Origin: Eubacteriaceae bacterium
GTDB lineage: Bacteria > Bacillota > Clostridia > Eubacteriales > Eubacteriaceae
Assembly (NCBI GenBank): GCA_017405085.1
Contig: JAFRBB010000014.1
Coordinates: 1 to 45,763, forward strand
DNA length: 45,763 nucleotides
Direction of reading: 5' to 3'
Below are positions 1 through 8,089 of this stretch, piece by piece. Under the pieces are notes generated by a model. It was given only the letters and a program-made list of their open reading frames with translations, had not been told where the DNA came from and ran no database searches. Positions within the stretch are counted from its first letter, which is position 1. Every line of letters begins with the position of its first letter. The position numbers and the translations under genes were made by a program.

Positions 1-228
1 TTTAACAAGACGTTTTACTAAAACATTATTTCTTTTGTTCAGTTTATCAAAATAGTTCTTACCTTTTTTTGTTAATTCATAGTGCCAGTCCATCGGATCC
101 CCTTTTACAAAAACGGCATATCCGTGATCAACTTGCCATGGATAATCTCTTTCTTTCATGGAAATCGACCGGTATTCAAGTTCGTCAGGAGTAAAATGTT
201 TTCGTAAAATTTTTTCTATTGGTCCCAT
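1..228 (-). CDS. Small hypothetical protein, partial; candidate partner/immunity gene of the MuF toxin
   Basis: An open frame starts at an ATG (226-228) and runs without a stop to the window edge, giving 76 codons; the C-terminus lies outside. The protein begins MGPIEKILRKHF and is rich in charged and aromatic residues (for example DYPWQVDHGY and DWHYELTKKG). It has no signal peptide or membrane segment. The start lies 14 nt after the stop of the ADP-ribosyltransferase gene and has a good ribosome site (AGGTGGT), so the two are probably co-translated. I do not recognise the family. Its place directly behind a toxin-like C-terminal domain and its AT-rich composition, which matches that domain, suggest an immunity or antitoxin role, but this is inference from position only. 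Confidence 0.55.
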   Translation of the reverse strand, partial: MGPIEKILRKHFTPDELEYRSISMKERDYPWQVDHGYAVFVKGDPMDWHYELTKKGKNYFDKLNKRNNVLVKRLVK

Positions 229-242
229 ATTAACACCACCTG

Positions 243-1382
243 TTATTGGACAATCCGCCCTAAAATCTTAATGCAATAATCTTTTTTATCATTATACACC
301 CTGGCTTCGATTATTTCAATGGATGATCCTTTTTTTGTAATAAATTCACTCTCGGGCTTATTGTTCGTCATAAATCCTTGCGTGCCTTTCGGCATTTGAA
401 GCTCAAATTTAATCGGTAAGTGAGTAAAGTGATTCAGATTTTCCGATAAACTCACAGAAGTATAGGCTTTATCCGGAATAGTCCCTTGTGGCGTGCCAAT
501 CAAGTCGTTGATTGCTGCTACGATTTCTTTCGCTGCCTTTTCATCTTTTGGTATCACAACTTTTTTAAATTTACCTTGCGCGTTTTTTCTATACTTCTCT
601 TTTGTAAGTCCATCCGTGTCAATTCCCAAAACATTATTAAGATATTCCATATCCACTTTTCGAGTGCCGATATAATTTTGCGTTAAAGCATTATTGGTAG
701 TCAAACGATTCAATACCTTTTCGGTTATCCGACAAACAGGATTTTCTATTTTGGACTTAAGCCCTCTGAGATATTTGTTAATATCTTTATAACCTTTTGA
801 ATTTTGTATATAACCCCCGTTTTTTTGCCAAAGCTGTTTCAACTCTTTTGCCGTAAAGTTTTGTGCCGAAAACTCAGGCATGATTCTTTTGGCATATTTT
901 TCCGGATTCGATATGGTCAGCCGCTTGTATTTCCCGCCTTCGGTGATGTCAAATGGTAAATACCTCTCTCTCCACTCATCATAGCTCATCATCTCAGCCG
1001 TCTTGGTCTTGCCCGTCTCCGGATCCCGATAAGCCCGCTTGTCAAATTGCCGACTGAACTCATCGTCATAATAGGGTCCGTGGGTGCATCGGCAAAATAC
1101 GTGAAAAGGCGGTACCGTCACCCCCGGTGTACAGTCCGCCTTATCAATCACCTTCAAATCAAGCCTTCCGCAATGCTCACACGTCTTCGTGTCCAGCGTC
1201 GCGAAAATCTGACGCCGCTCCACATTTAGCGCGTCCATCGTGTTTTCTCTGGCGCACTCTTGGAAATAAGCCGCCTCCGTTGTGATCAGCCGGTTCGCGT
1301 TAAACGCGCTCGTTTGCATCGCCTTCTGCAGCTGTTTCGCCATATTGTCATAACTGTCACCGGTCAAAAGCCCTCGGGACAA
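243..1382 (-). CDS. 5'-truncated phage MuF-type head protein with C-terminal ADP-ribosyltransferase domain
   Basis: The 379-residue frame has two parts. Residues about 1-105 match the MuF/SPP1-gp7 head-morphogenesis domain: an ITTEAAYF segment, a CEHCGRLD cysteine pair and PPFHVFCRCTHGPYY. Residues about 225-379 look like an ADP-ribosyltransferase exoenzyme domain. It has an arginine region (NYIGTRKVD), an S-T-S-like YTSVSL, and the E-x-E pair in PESEFITKKG followed by IEIIEARVY. Such MuF fusions are known as polymorphic toxins of Firmicute temperate phages. The N-terminal arm of normal MuF proteins is missing. The frame opens at a TTG with no clear ribosome site, and just upstream are a palindromic repeat and an in-frame stop. 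No other phage genes are nearby, so this is a prophage remnant and may not be expressed. The C-terminal part is much more AT-rich than the MuF part, suggesting domain exchange. Confidence 0.7.
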   Translation of the reverse strand: MSRGLLTGDSYDNMAKQLQKAMQTSAFNANRLITTEAAYFQECARENTMDALNVERRQIFATLDTKTCEHCGRLDLKVIDKADCTPGVTVPPFHVFCRCTHGPYYDDEFSRQFDKRAYRDPETGKTKTAEMMSYDEWRERYLPFDITEGGKYKRLTISNPEKYAKRIMPEFSAQNFTAKELKQLWQKNGGYIQNSKGYKDINKYLRGLKSKIENPVCRITEKVLNRLTTNNALTQNYIGTRKVDMEYLNNVLGIDTDGLTKEKYRKNAQGKFKKVVIPKDEKAAKEIVAAINDLIGTPQGTIPDKAYTSVSLSENLNHFTHLPIKFELQMPKGTQGFMTNNKPESEFITKKGSSIEIIEARVYNDKKDYCIKILGRIVQ

Positions 1383-1388
1383 AATCTG

Positions 1389-1430
1389 CTCGGCCTTGCC
1401 GAGTTTCCATCTGAATCATTAATCATTCAT
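1389..1430. repeat. Dispersed palindromic repeat, copy 1
   Basis: The arms CTCGGC and GCCGAG are separated by CTT (1389-1403) and followed by TTTCCATCTGAATCATT and an ATCATTCAT tail. The same layout recurs at 1532, 11711, 13018, 35622 and 38905. This copy sits where the MuF gene has lost its 5' end: the codons before its TTG start read through the palindrome. Confidence 0.65.
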
Positions 1431-1520
1431 CCCAGGGTGGGATGCGCCGGCAGGCGCTCCAAAACAGCTCGCCTCAACAAAAAGATATAGAATCAGCAAA
1501 AGTTCATGACAGAGAACAGC

Positions 1521-1554
1521 AAAAAACAAAAAAACTCAGGCAGGACCTGAGTTT
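1521..1554 (-). terminator. Intrinsic terminator of the V-ATPase/GIY-YIG unit
   Basis: On the minus strand the 9-bp palindrome of the repeat is followed by a run of T broken by one G. It lies about 37 nt after the GIY-YIG stop, so the repeat probably ends transcription of the long operon. Confidence 0.6.
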
Positions 1555-1590
1555 CTTCCATAATTATTCATTTTCATCATTCATTAACCA
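1532..1590. repeat. Dispersed palindromic repeat, copy 2
   Basis: Arms AAACTCAGG and CCTGAGTTT around a 5-nt loop (1532-1554) are followed by CTTCCATAATTATTCATTTT and further ATTCATTAACC sequence. It has the same design as the other copies, with CAGG in place of CGGC in the arm. The copy ends at the stop codon of the GIY-YIG gene. Confidence 0.65.
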
Positions 1591-1866
1591 TCATCCATCC
1601 GCATCTCTGATGTGTTGATGCGCCAAGATAAGTCTTTCCCTTTCTTGATGACGAAGCTTTTTAAGATTCGCTTCCCGGGACATCGCGTCATGTTTATTGT
1701 CAAAACATTCAGCATAGGCCAACGTGACCGGCAGGCGGCTTCGGGTATATTTGGCCCCCTTGCCGGCGTTGTGGGTTTTTAGGCGCCGCTCTAGATTGAC
1801 GGTATACCCGACATAAAGAGAATCATCCGCGCAGCGAAGCATGTAAGTATAAAACTTTTTTGTCAT
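1591..1866 (-). CDS. GIY-YIG nuclease superfamily protein (UPF0213/YhbQ-like)
   Basis: This 91-residue protein is a single GIY-YIG domain. The YTY at residues 6-8 and YVG at 18-20 form the name motif. It is followed by the arginine of [10 protein letters not shown] and a conserved SREANLKKL segment carrying the acidic residue. The length is normal for UPF0213 proteins, which resemble the catalytic domain of UvrC; their cellular role is not settled. The ATG lies 7 nt after the TGA of the V-ATPase subunit D gene, with GGGG between as ribosome site. It is therefore probably translated from the end of the ATPase message. No functional link to the ATPase is evident. Confidence 0.85.
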   Translation of the reverse strand: MTKKFYTYMLRCADDSLYVGYTVNLERRLKTHNAGKGAKYTRSRLPVTLAYAECFDNKHDAMSREANLKKLRHQERERLILAHQHIRDADG

Positions 1867-1873
1867 GTCCCCA

Positions 1874-2491
1874 TCACTGCATCATTTCCTTGACTTTCAT
1901 CAGACGGGTGATGTTGCCGCGCTCATTGTCCTCCAGCTTCATGGTGATGGATTTGATCAGCGCCTGCATTTCGGGAATCATCACATGTTCCAGCGCGTTG
2001 ACGCGGCGTCTCGTCTTTTCGATTTCGTCGGCAAGCATATTGCAGGTTTTTTCAACCTCGGCCAGCTCAATCAATAGGGGCATGAGCTCGGCCACGTCGA
2101 GAACCGACTGATCGAGCATCCCTGACGAAAAGGCAAAACCGTAAGGCAGGTCGATGACGCGGTCCTCCTCATCCAAGGTAAATTTCGGGACATCCACATT
2201 CATCAGATTGCGGGTATCCGCCGTAACCGCCATCCTGCGCGCGGGACAAAACAGCGCTTCCGTGACGGCGTCTTCCCCCATCGAGGCTTCCGCCACGGCA
2301 AATCGGGAGAGCGCCGCCGCCAGCTTGTCATCAATTTGTTCGCGTAGCGCCTTATTTCTGCGAATGAGTGTCATAAACTGTCTGACCATCTCATCCCGTT
2401 TGTCTTTTAAGAGCTTATGTCCGCGAAGGGCGGTTTTCAGCCTTTTTTTCAGACGCGTCAATTCCATGCGCGTCGGATTGACACGGGCCAT
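1874..2491 (-). CDS. ntpD: V-type ATP synthase subunit D (central rotor shaft)
   Basis: The 205-residue protein has the family's two long helices. The N-terminal one carries the hallmark start [18 protein letters not shown], and the C-terminal one (about residues 125-200) holds [12 protein letters not shown]. Subunit D forms the rotating coiled-coil axle inside the A3B3 head and, with subunit F, transmits torque to the membrane ring. The gene begins 3 nt after the stop of the B subunit, the standard order for the end of these operons. Length and sequence look intact. Confidence 0.95.
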   Translation of the reverse strand: MARVNPTRMELTRLKKRLKTALRGHKLLKDKRDEMVRQFMTLIRRNKALREQIDDKLAAALSRFAVAEASMGEDAVTEALFCPARRMAVTADTRNLMNVDVPKFTLDEEDRVIDLPYGFAFSSGMLDQSVLDVAELMPLLIELAEVEKTCNMLADEIEKTRRRVNALEHVMIPEMQALIKSITMKLEDNERGNITRLMKVKEMMQ

Positions 2492-2494
2492 GAT

Positions 2495-3877
2495 TTATCC
2501 CTCCTTATCTTCGGGGTAATAGGCGTCGATAAACCGGTCTTTGACACGCTTGAGCTCCGATTTGGGCAACAGGGACAACAGCTCCCAGCCGACGGTCAAC
2601 GTCTCTTCGATGGAGCGGTTGGTGGTGTAGCCCTGAGACACGTAGCGCTCCTCAAAGGCCGTGGCGAATTTGGCATAGATTTTGTCGATGTCCGACAGAG
2701 CCGCCTCCCCGAGAATGACCGCCAACTCCTTGGCGTCCTTTCCCCGGGCATAGGCCGCGAAAAGCTGGTTCATGGTATCGGCATGATCGGCGCGGGTCTT
2801 CCCTTCCCCGATGCCCTTGTCCTTCAAACGGCTCAAAGACGGCAGCACGTCGATGGGCGGTCTGATCCCCCGTTGATACAAATCCCGGGAAAGAATGATC
2901 TGCCCTTCGGTGATATAGCCGGTGAGATCGGGAATCGGATGGGTTTTGTCATCTTCGGGCATGGATAAAATGGGAATCTGGGTGATACTGCCTTTTTTGC
3001 CCCGGATCCGGCCGGCCCGTTCATATAAGCTCGCCAGGTCCGTATAGAGATAACCAGGATAGCCGCGTCTGCCGGGTACTTCCTTTCTGGCCGCGGAGAC
3101 CTCCCGAAGAGCTTCGGCATAATTGGTGATGTCGGTCATGATGACAAGCACATGCATCCCCAGCTCATAGGCCAGATATTCGGCGCAGGTGATGGCCATG
3201 CGCGGGGTGGAAATACGCTCTACCGCCGGATCGTTGGCATAATTCATGAAGAGCACCGCCCGTTCGATGGCGCCGGTTTTTCTGAAATCTTTGATGAAAT
3301 AATCCGCTTCCTCAAAGGTGATGCCGATGGCCGCGAACACCACGGCAAAATCCTCGCTGTCGTCAAGAACCTTGGCTTGTCTCGCGATTTGCGCGGCGAG
3401 CTGGGCGTGAGGCAGGCCCGACCCGGAGAAAACCGGCAGCTTTTGGCCGCGGACCAGGGTGTTGAGCCCGTCGATGGCGGAGATGCCCGTTTGAATAAAT
3501 TCCGCCGGATAATCCCTGGCGACGGGATTCATCGGAGAGCCGTTGATGTCCATTTTTTTGTCGGGGATGATGGCGGCGCCGCCGTCCTTGGGCCGGCCCA
3601 TGCCGTCAAAAACCCGCCCCAGCATATCGCGGCTCACGCCGAGCTCAATGCCGTGTCCGAGAAAGGACACCTTGCTGGTGGCGATTTTGAGGCCCTGAGA
3701 GCTTTCGTAAAGCTGAACCAGCGCCGAGTCGCCGTTGATTTCGAGCACTTTGCCGACGCGATGTTCGCCGTCAGCCTGGACAATGTCCACCAGCTCGTCG
3801 TACTTGACCCCTTCCACATGATCCACCAGCATCAGAGGGCCGACGACTTCCCGAATGGATTTATATTCTTTACGCAT
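2495..3877 (-). CDS. ntpB: V-type ATP synthase subunit B (non-catalytic head subunit)
   Basis: The 460 residues have the normal family length and motifs: an N-terminal barrel starting [20 protein letters not shown], a central nucleotide-fold with [18 protein letters not shown] in place of a true P-loop, and the conserved [20 protein letters not shown] stretch. B alternates with A in the soluble head and contributes the arginine finger at the A/B interface. The degenerate P-loop is a normal feature of B subunits. The start overlaps the end of the A gene by 8 nt, indicating translational coupling. Confidence 0.96.
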   Translation of the reverse strand: MRKEYKSIREVVGPLMLVDHVEGVKYDELVDIVQADGEHRVGKVLEINGDSALVQLYESSQGLKIATSKVSFLGHGIELGVSRDMLGRVFDGMGRPKDGGAAIIPDKKMDINGSPMNPVARDYPAEFIQTGISAIDGLNTLVRGQKLPVFSGSGLPHAQLAAQIARQAKVLDDSEDFAVVFAAIGITFEEADYFIKDFRKTGAIERAVLFMNYANDPAVERISTPRMAITCAEYLAYELGMHVLVIMTDITNYAEALREVSAARKEVPGRRGYPGYLYTDLASLYERAGRIRGKKGSITQIPILSMPEDDKTHPIPDLTGYITEGQIILSRDLYQRGIRPPIDVLPSLSRLKDKGIGEGKTRADHADTMNQLFAAYARGKDAKELAVILGEAALSDIDKIYAKFATAFEERYVSQGYTTNRSIEETLTVGWELLSLLPKSELKRVKDRFIDAYYPEDKEG

Positions 3878-5669
3878 CCTTTTGTCCTCCCGCTCTCAGT
3901 TGTTCAAATTCATCCCGAAGCATGGCTGCTATTTCGCTGACGCTGTCGTCCACGTCCGCCTCGGCAATACCCTTGATCCGGGCAATGCGTTCCCTGACGG
4001 TCATGTTGATGATGGCGTCAAAGGGCACGTTGTCCGCCAGGGCCTCCTGCCCCAGGTTATACCAGGAGAGAATCATATCGAGCATTTTGTATTGCTTGTT
4101 GAGCGAGGAATAGGTGTCGATGTCGTCAAAGGCGTTTTGATGCAGATAATCCTCACGCAGAGACCGGGCGCATTCCAGCGTCAGCCGGTCTTTGAAAGAC
4201 AGGGCGTCGACACCGACCAGGCGCACGATTTCCTGAAGCTCGGATTCCTCATGAAGGATGGTCATGGTCGTCTGCACATGGGCGGACCAGTCGGCGGCCA
4301 CGGTGCGGTCCAGATAAGCGTGCATGGTGTCGTTGTAAAGGGAATAGCTCTGAAGCCAGTCAATGGCCGGGAAATGGCGCTGATAGGCCAGATCGGCGCT
4401 GAGGCTCCAAAAGACCTTCACTATGCGGAGGGTCGCCTGGGACACCGGCTCCGAGATATCGCCCCCCGGGGGGGACACGGCGCCGATGGCGGAAATGGCC
4501 CCGTAGCGCTCGTCACTGCCGAGACAGGCCACGTATCCCGCCCGCTCATAAAATTCCGCCAGCCGGGAGGACAGATAAGCGGGATAGCCTTCCTCACCGG
4601 GCATTTCTTCCAGACGGCCGGACATTTCCCGAAGGGCCTCCGCCCAGCGGGAGGTGGAGTCGGCCATGATGGCGACTTTATAGCCCATATCCCTGAAATA
4701 TTCCGCGATGGTGATGCCCGTGTAGATCGACGCTTCCCGGGCCGCGACGGGCATATCCGACGTGTTGGCGATGAGCACGGTGCGCTTCATCAGCGACAAA
4801 CCCGTCCGGGGATCCGAAAGCTCGGGAAATTCCATGAGGACGTCGGTCATTTCGTTGCCCCGCTCCCCGCATCCGATATAGACGATGATATCGGCGTCCG
4901 CCCATTTGGCCAATTGATGCTGAACCACGGTTTTTCCCGACCCGAAGGGCCCGGGGATGGCCGCGATGCCGCCTTTGGCGATGGGAAAGAGCGTGTCGAT
5001 GACCCGCTGTCCCGTGACCATGAGCTCGTCGGGCGCCAGTTTTTCCTGATAGGGGCGTCCGCGGCGAACCGGCCAGGTGCGAAGCATGGCCACTTCCCGC
5101 TCGTCACCTTTGTCCGTTTTGATTTTGGCGATGGGCTCGGTGATCGCGCACTCGCCGTCAAAAATAAAGCTCACCTCTCCGGAGACACCCACGGGAACCA
5201 TAATCTTTTGACAGACGGCCGGGGTCTCCTGCACGGTGCCCAGCACATCCCCGGGAATGACGTGATCCCCAATGCCAACCGCCGGCACAAAGGGCCATTT
5301 TTTCTCCCGGTCAAGCTTGGGCACGTCGATGCCGCGGGTAATGCGGTCCCCCGCCGCGTCGTATATGGCCGTCAGCGGCCGTTGAATGCCGTCGAAAATC
5401 CCTTCGATGAGTCCCGGCGCCAACTCCACCGACAATGCCTCTCCGGTGGAATAGACGGGCTCCCCGGGACCGAGACCCGCTGTTTCCTCATAAACTTGAA
5501 TCGACGCGAGATCGTCCCGTAACTCGATCACCTCGCCGATGAGCTTTTTCTCACTGACCCGCACCACATCGTACATTTGCACGTCCGCCATGCCCGACGC
5601 CACAATCAGCGGCCCCGCGACTTTGACAATGGTACCGACCACTTCACTGTTTGTATTCGATGTACGCAA
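3870..5669 (-). CDS. ntpA: V-type ATP synthase catalytic subunit A
   Basis: This 599-residue protein has the expected length. It has an N-terminal barrel, the non-homologous insertion typical of A subunits (about residues 115-190, including [20 protein letters not shown]), the Walker A motif GPFGSGKT at 240-247, and the catalytic glutamate region [13 protein letters not shown]. It hydrolyses or makes ATP at the A/B interfaces. The C-terminal helical domain carries the [13 protein letters not shown] segment. The gene follows the F subunit by about 15 nt and overlaps the B gene. Nothing suggests damage. Confidence 0.97.
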   Translation of the reverse strand: MRTSNTNSEVVGTIVKVAGPLIVASGMADVQMYDVVRVSEKKLIGEVIELRDDLASIQVYEETAGLGPGEPVYSTGEALSVELAPGLIEGIFDGIQRPLTAIYDAAGDRITRGIDVPKLDREKKWPFVPAVGIGDHVIPGDVLGTVQETPAVCQKIMVPVGVSGEVSFIFDGECAITEPIAKIKTDKGDEREVAMLRTWPVRRGRPYQEKLAPDELMVTGQRVIDTLFPIAKGGIAAIPGPFGSGKTVVQHQLAKWADADIIVYIGCGERGNEMTDVLMEFPELSDPRTGLSLMKRTVLIANTSDMPVAAREASIYTGITIAEYFRDMGYKVAIMADSTSRWAEALREMSGRLEEMPGEEGYPAYLSSRLAEFYERAGYVACLGSDERYGAISAIGAVSPPGGDISEPVSQATLRIVKVFWSLSADLAYQRHFPAIDWLQSYSLYNDTMHAYLDRTVAADWSAHVQTTMTILHEESELQEIVRLVGVDALSFKDRLTLECARSLREDYLHQNAFDDIDTYSSLNKQYKMLDMILSWYNLGQEALADNVPFDAIINMTVRERIARIKGIAEADVDDSVSEIAAMLRDEFEQLRAGGQKDA

Positions 5670-5684
5670 ACAGGTACCTCCTTA

Positions 5685-6002
5685 TTACAAAATGTCTGCG
5701 CCGATGGCTTTCTCCACATTGGCGCGAACACCTTTCATGCCGATGCCTTTTCCCCCTGTTCGTCCCGGAATCGGGATGATGGCGGGATAGGCCATCGTCT
5801 TGTATGTCTCAATGGTCCCTTCGACTGTTTCGGCAGCGTCCTCCGTGATGTAAATCACGGCGTAACGGTCCCGGGCAAGTTGATGGATCGCCCGGCTGAC
5901 CGCCTCACCCGTCACCGCCTCGATGGTATCAAACCCAAGGGCTCTGAATATGATAATCGATTCTTTGTCGCCGATCACGGCAATTTTCGCGTCACTTGCC
6001 AT
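5685..6002 (-). CDS. ntpG: V-type ATP synthase subunit F
   Basis: The 105-residue protein has the family pattern: KIAVIGDKESIIIFRALGFDT near the N-terminus and the glycine-rich PAIIPIPGRTGGKGIGMKG near the end. Subunit F (called NtpG in the Enterococcus hirae enzyme) binds subunit D at the rotor shaft. The start is 1 nt from the stop of the C gene, so the genes are tightly coupled. Confidence 0.92.
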   Translation of the reverse strand: MASDAKIAVIGDKESIIIFRALGFDTIEAVTGEAVSRAIHQLARDRYAVIYITEDAAETVEGTIETYKTMAYPAIIPIPGRTGGKGIGMKGVRANVEKAIGADIL

Positions 6003-6003
6003 A

Positions 6004-6981
6004 TTATGCCTCCTTCACACCAAGCTCCGCCGCGGTGATGGGGACATTGCCCCGTTTCGCCGCAAAGAGCATGCGAAGCATTTTGCCTTCCCTCTCCTTC
6101 ATCAACCGGAAGTAAAGGATGGGCGCGATGCCGAAGACATCTCCCCGGGCCGACGAGATAATCGAAAGGCTTGCCCGGTCGAGGGCCTGCTCAAGCATGC
6201 CGATATTGGGACGCTCGGCGTATCGCGCCAAGGCTTTTTTAACACCGTCCTCAGCCGCAACCCCGGCTAGTGCCAAAGCGCCATGATCCTCGCCGTCGGA
6301 GACGGCGGAAAGAAGCTTTGCCTTGTCCATATCGCCGCCGTCAATCAGCAACCGGCTCACCGCTTTTTCATCGTAGCCGAGGGCGCCCGCCCGAATGACC
6401 GAAAGGATATTGGTGTGGTCGATGCTGGCTTTGAAATAGCGCTTTAACAAGGCGTTATCGTGTTTTTTTTCGGACAGCACGTCCAAAATCGCGTCATACA
6501 CCGCCTGATCAACCACGGTGGAAATGACCCGGGCGTCGGTTTCGGTCTCCAGGGTTTTGATTGCCCGGGCAAAGGCTTTCGGCAATCCGTCAAAGGCGTC
6601 GCTTTCCACAGCCCGTTGAAGACGTTGGATGGCAATGGCGCCGCCTTCACGCAAATGGGGCGTCACGTCCTTTCGCATGACAATGCCTTTTAACATCAAT
6701 TTTAAATTGTATCCGTCGATCGGAAACAAAAACAGATCGGTAAAGGCCGGCTCCGGTGAAATCTCTGCAATAAATTTGGCCGTTTTTGTCATCTCTGAGG
6801 CGATCATCGCCTCCGCCGACGTCTCTTCCCCCGACTCGCCGTAGCCATGGTCTTTAAGCAGTCGAAGGGCTTCATCGGGCTCCGCGTCGATGAGGCGCTG
6901 CCACATCCCGGCGTCGATGATTTCCTCTTCCTTAGCTTTGACGCGGCCCACCGCAAATAAATATTGCGTTCCGCCTGCCAT
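6004..6981 (-). CDS. ntpC: V-type ATP synthase subunit C (rotor-ring cap; d-type)
   Basis: The 325-residue all-helical protein opens with GGTQYLFAVGRVKAKEEEIID and contains DGYNLKLMLKG and RYFKASIDHTNILSVIRAGALG, both typical of the V-ATPase C/d family. It forms the funnel that joins the D/F shaft to the membrane K ring. Its ATG overlaps the TAA of the E gene (TAATG). Length is normal. Confidence 0.93.
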   Translation of the reverse strand: MAGGTQYLFAVGRVKAKEEEIIDAGMWQRLIDAEPDEALRLLKDHGYGESGEETSAEAMIASEMTKTAKFIAEISPEPAFTDLFLFPIDGYNLKLMLKGIVMRKDVTPHLREGGAIAIQRLQRAVESDAFDGLPKAFARAIKTLETETDARVISTVVDQAVYDAILDVLSEKKHDNALLKRYFKASIDHTNILSVIRAGALGYDEKAVSRLLIDGGDMDKAKLLSAVSDGEDHGALALAGVAAEDGVKKALARYAERPNIGMLEQALDRASLSIISSARGDVFGIAPILYFRLMKEREGKMLRMLFAAKRGNVPITAAELGVKEA

Positions 6982-7589
6982 TACGACACCTCATGATGAA
7001 ATAAAATCTCCGCGACTTCCCGTTCACAGGATGCCCGCGCCTCGTCGATGATCACATGAAAATCACCGTTGATGTCGGCGTGCTCGCCGCAGAGCATCAC
7101 GCCGTTTGAAAAGGGCGCCGGCACGTCATCGAGGGTCAACTCCCCGGGCAGTCCTCTGGCTTTGAGGGCCCGGTTGACGGCGTCCATCATTTCCCGGGAA
7201 TACAGCCGTTTTTCACCTTCGGGCACCCGGAGTTTTTCCTTTCCCGTCTCGGCCGCCCGCGTGATGAAATCCGAAAGAAACGCGGTCTTCTCCCTGTCGG
7301 AAAGACCGGCCAAACGGGATTCCGCCTCGGAAAACACCCGATCGAGCACCTCGCGCTCCGCCGCCAAAGTCTGTTTTCTGATATCCAGGCGGGTCATGAG
7401 CGACGCCCGTTCTTTCAATGCCGCGATGTCGGCCGCTATGCCGGCTTCGGTGCCTGCCGCCGCCCGCTCGGTCTCCTTCTCGCCTGCCGCGATGATCGTT
7501 TTTGCCCGGCTTTCGGCATCGGTAATAAGCTGCCTCGCGTCATGCTCGGCATCCGCTTTGATTTTGTTGATAATCGCATCCGTAGCCAT
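6981..7589 (-). CDS. ntpE: V-type ATP synthase subunit E (peripheral stalk)
   Basis: The 202 residues consist of an N-terminal helical arm rich in Ala, Glu and Lys (about residues 5-100; INKIKADAEHDARQLITDAE) and a globular C-terminal domain with GGVML-type NGVMLCGEHADINGDF. This is the usual E design. E pairs with the small coiled-coil subunit encoded first in the operon to form the stator that holds the A3B3 head. It starts about 16 nt after the K gene. Confidence 0.9.
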   Translation of the reverse strand: MATDAIINKIKADAEHDARQLITDAESRAKTIIAAGEKETERAAAGTEAGIAADIAALKERASLMTRLDIRKQTLAAEREVLDRVFSEAESRLAGLSDREKTAFLSDFITRAAETGKEKLRVPEGEKRLYSREMMDAVNRALKARGLPGELTLDDVPAPFSNGVMLCGEHADINGDFHVIIDEARASCEREVAEILFHHEVS

Positions 7590-7605
7590 TGAAGGTTGCC
7601 TCTTT

Positions 7606-8076
7606 TTAGCGAATCCCGAATAAAATCAGGATGGAAGCCAGAAGCGCCAGGATCGCGTAGGTTTCCACGAGAGCGGTCATGGTGATGCCCTTCGCGGAGG
7701 AATCCGGGTCTTTGGCCGTCATCAAAATGGACGCGGCAGCTGTTTTGCCCTGATAGATCCCGGAACCGCATCCCACAAAAGCGATCGGCAGTCCCGCGAT
7801 AAGATAGGACAATCCCTGCATCACGGTGAGATCCGCCGGAGAGCCGGAAATCACGCCGGTCTGCACGAGAATCAGCACGGCAATCAGAAAGCCGTAAATC
7901 CCCTGGGTCCCCGGAAGGGCCTGGAGCACCAACACCTTACCGAAAAGATCCGGCTTTTCGGAGCAGACCCCCGCGGCGGCAACCCCGGCGGCCTGAACGC
8001 CGTAGGCGGAGCCGATACCGCCTAAAATCGCGGACAACGCCGCGCCGACCAGTGCCAAAACAATTCCTGTGTTCAT
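7606..8076 (-). CDS. ntpK: V-type ATP synthase subunit K (membrane rotor ring), sodium-type
   Basis: The 156-residue protein has four membrane helices from a duplicated hairpin. The first pair contains LPGTQGIYGF and the second GIYQGKTAAAS and LVETYAILAL. By alignment from memory with E. hirae NtpK, the five sodium ligands L61, T64, Q65, Q110 and E139 correspond here to L54, T57, Q58, Q109 and E138, and all are present. The ring is therefore predicted to carry sodium rather than protons. The start ATG (8074-8076) is the only suitable one. It lies between the I and E genes, as in other clostridial operons. Confidence 0.95.
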   Translation of the reverse strand: MNTGIVLALVGAALSAILGGIGSAYGVQAAGVAAAGVCSEKPDLFGKVLVLQALPGTQGIYGFLIAVLILVQTGVISGSPADLTVMQGLSYLIAGLPIAFVGCGSGIYQGKTAAASILMTAKDPDSSAKGITMTALVETYAILALLASILILFGIR

Positions 8077-8089
8077 GTTTTACCTCCTA

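Noticed and set aside
3855..5522. A 555-codon open frame on the plus strand opposite the ATPase A gene
   Set aside because: It is antisense to a strongly conserved gene, is rich in His, Gly and Arg as expected of a complement frame, and has no recognisable domain or ribosome site.
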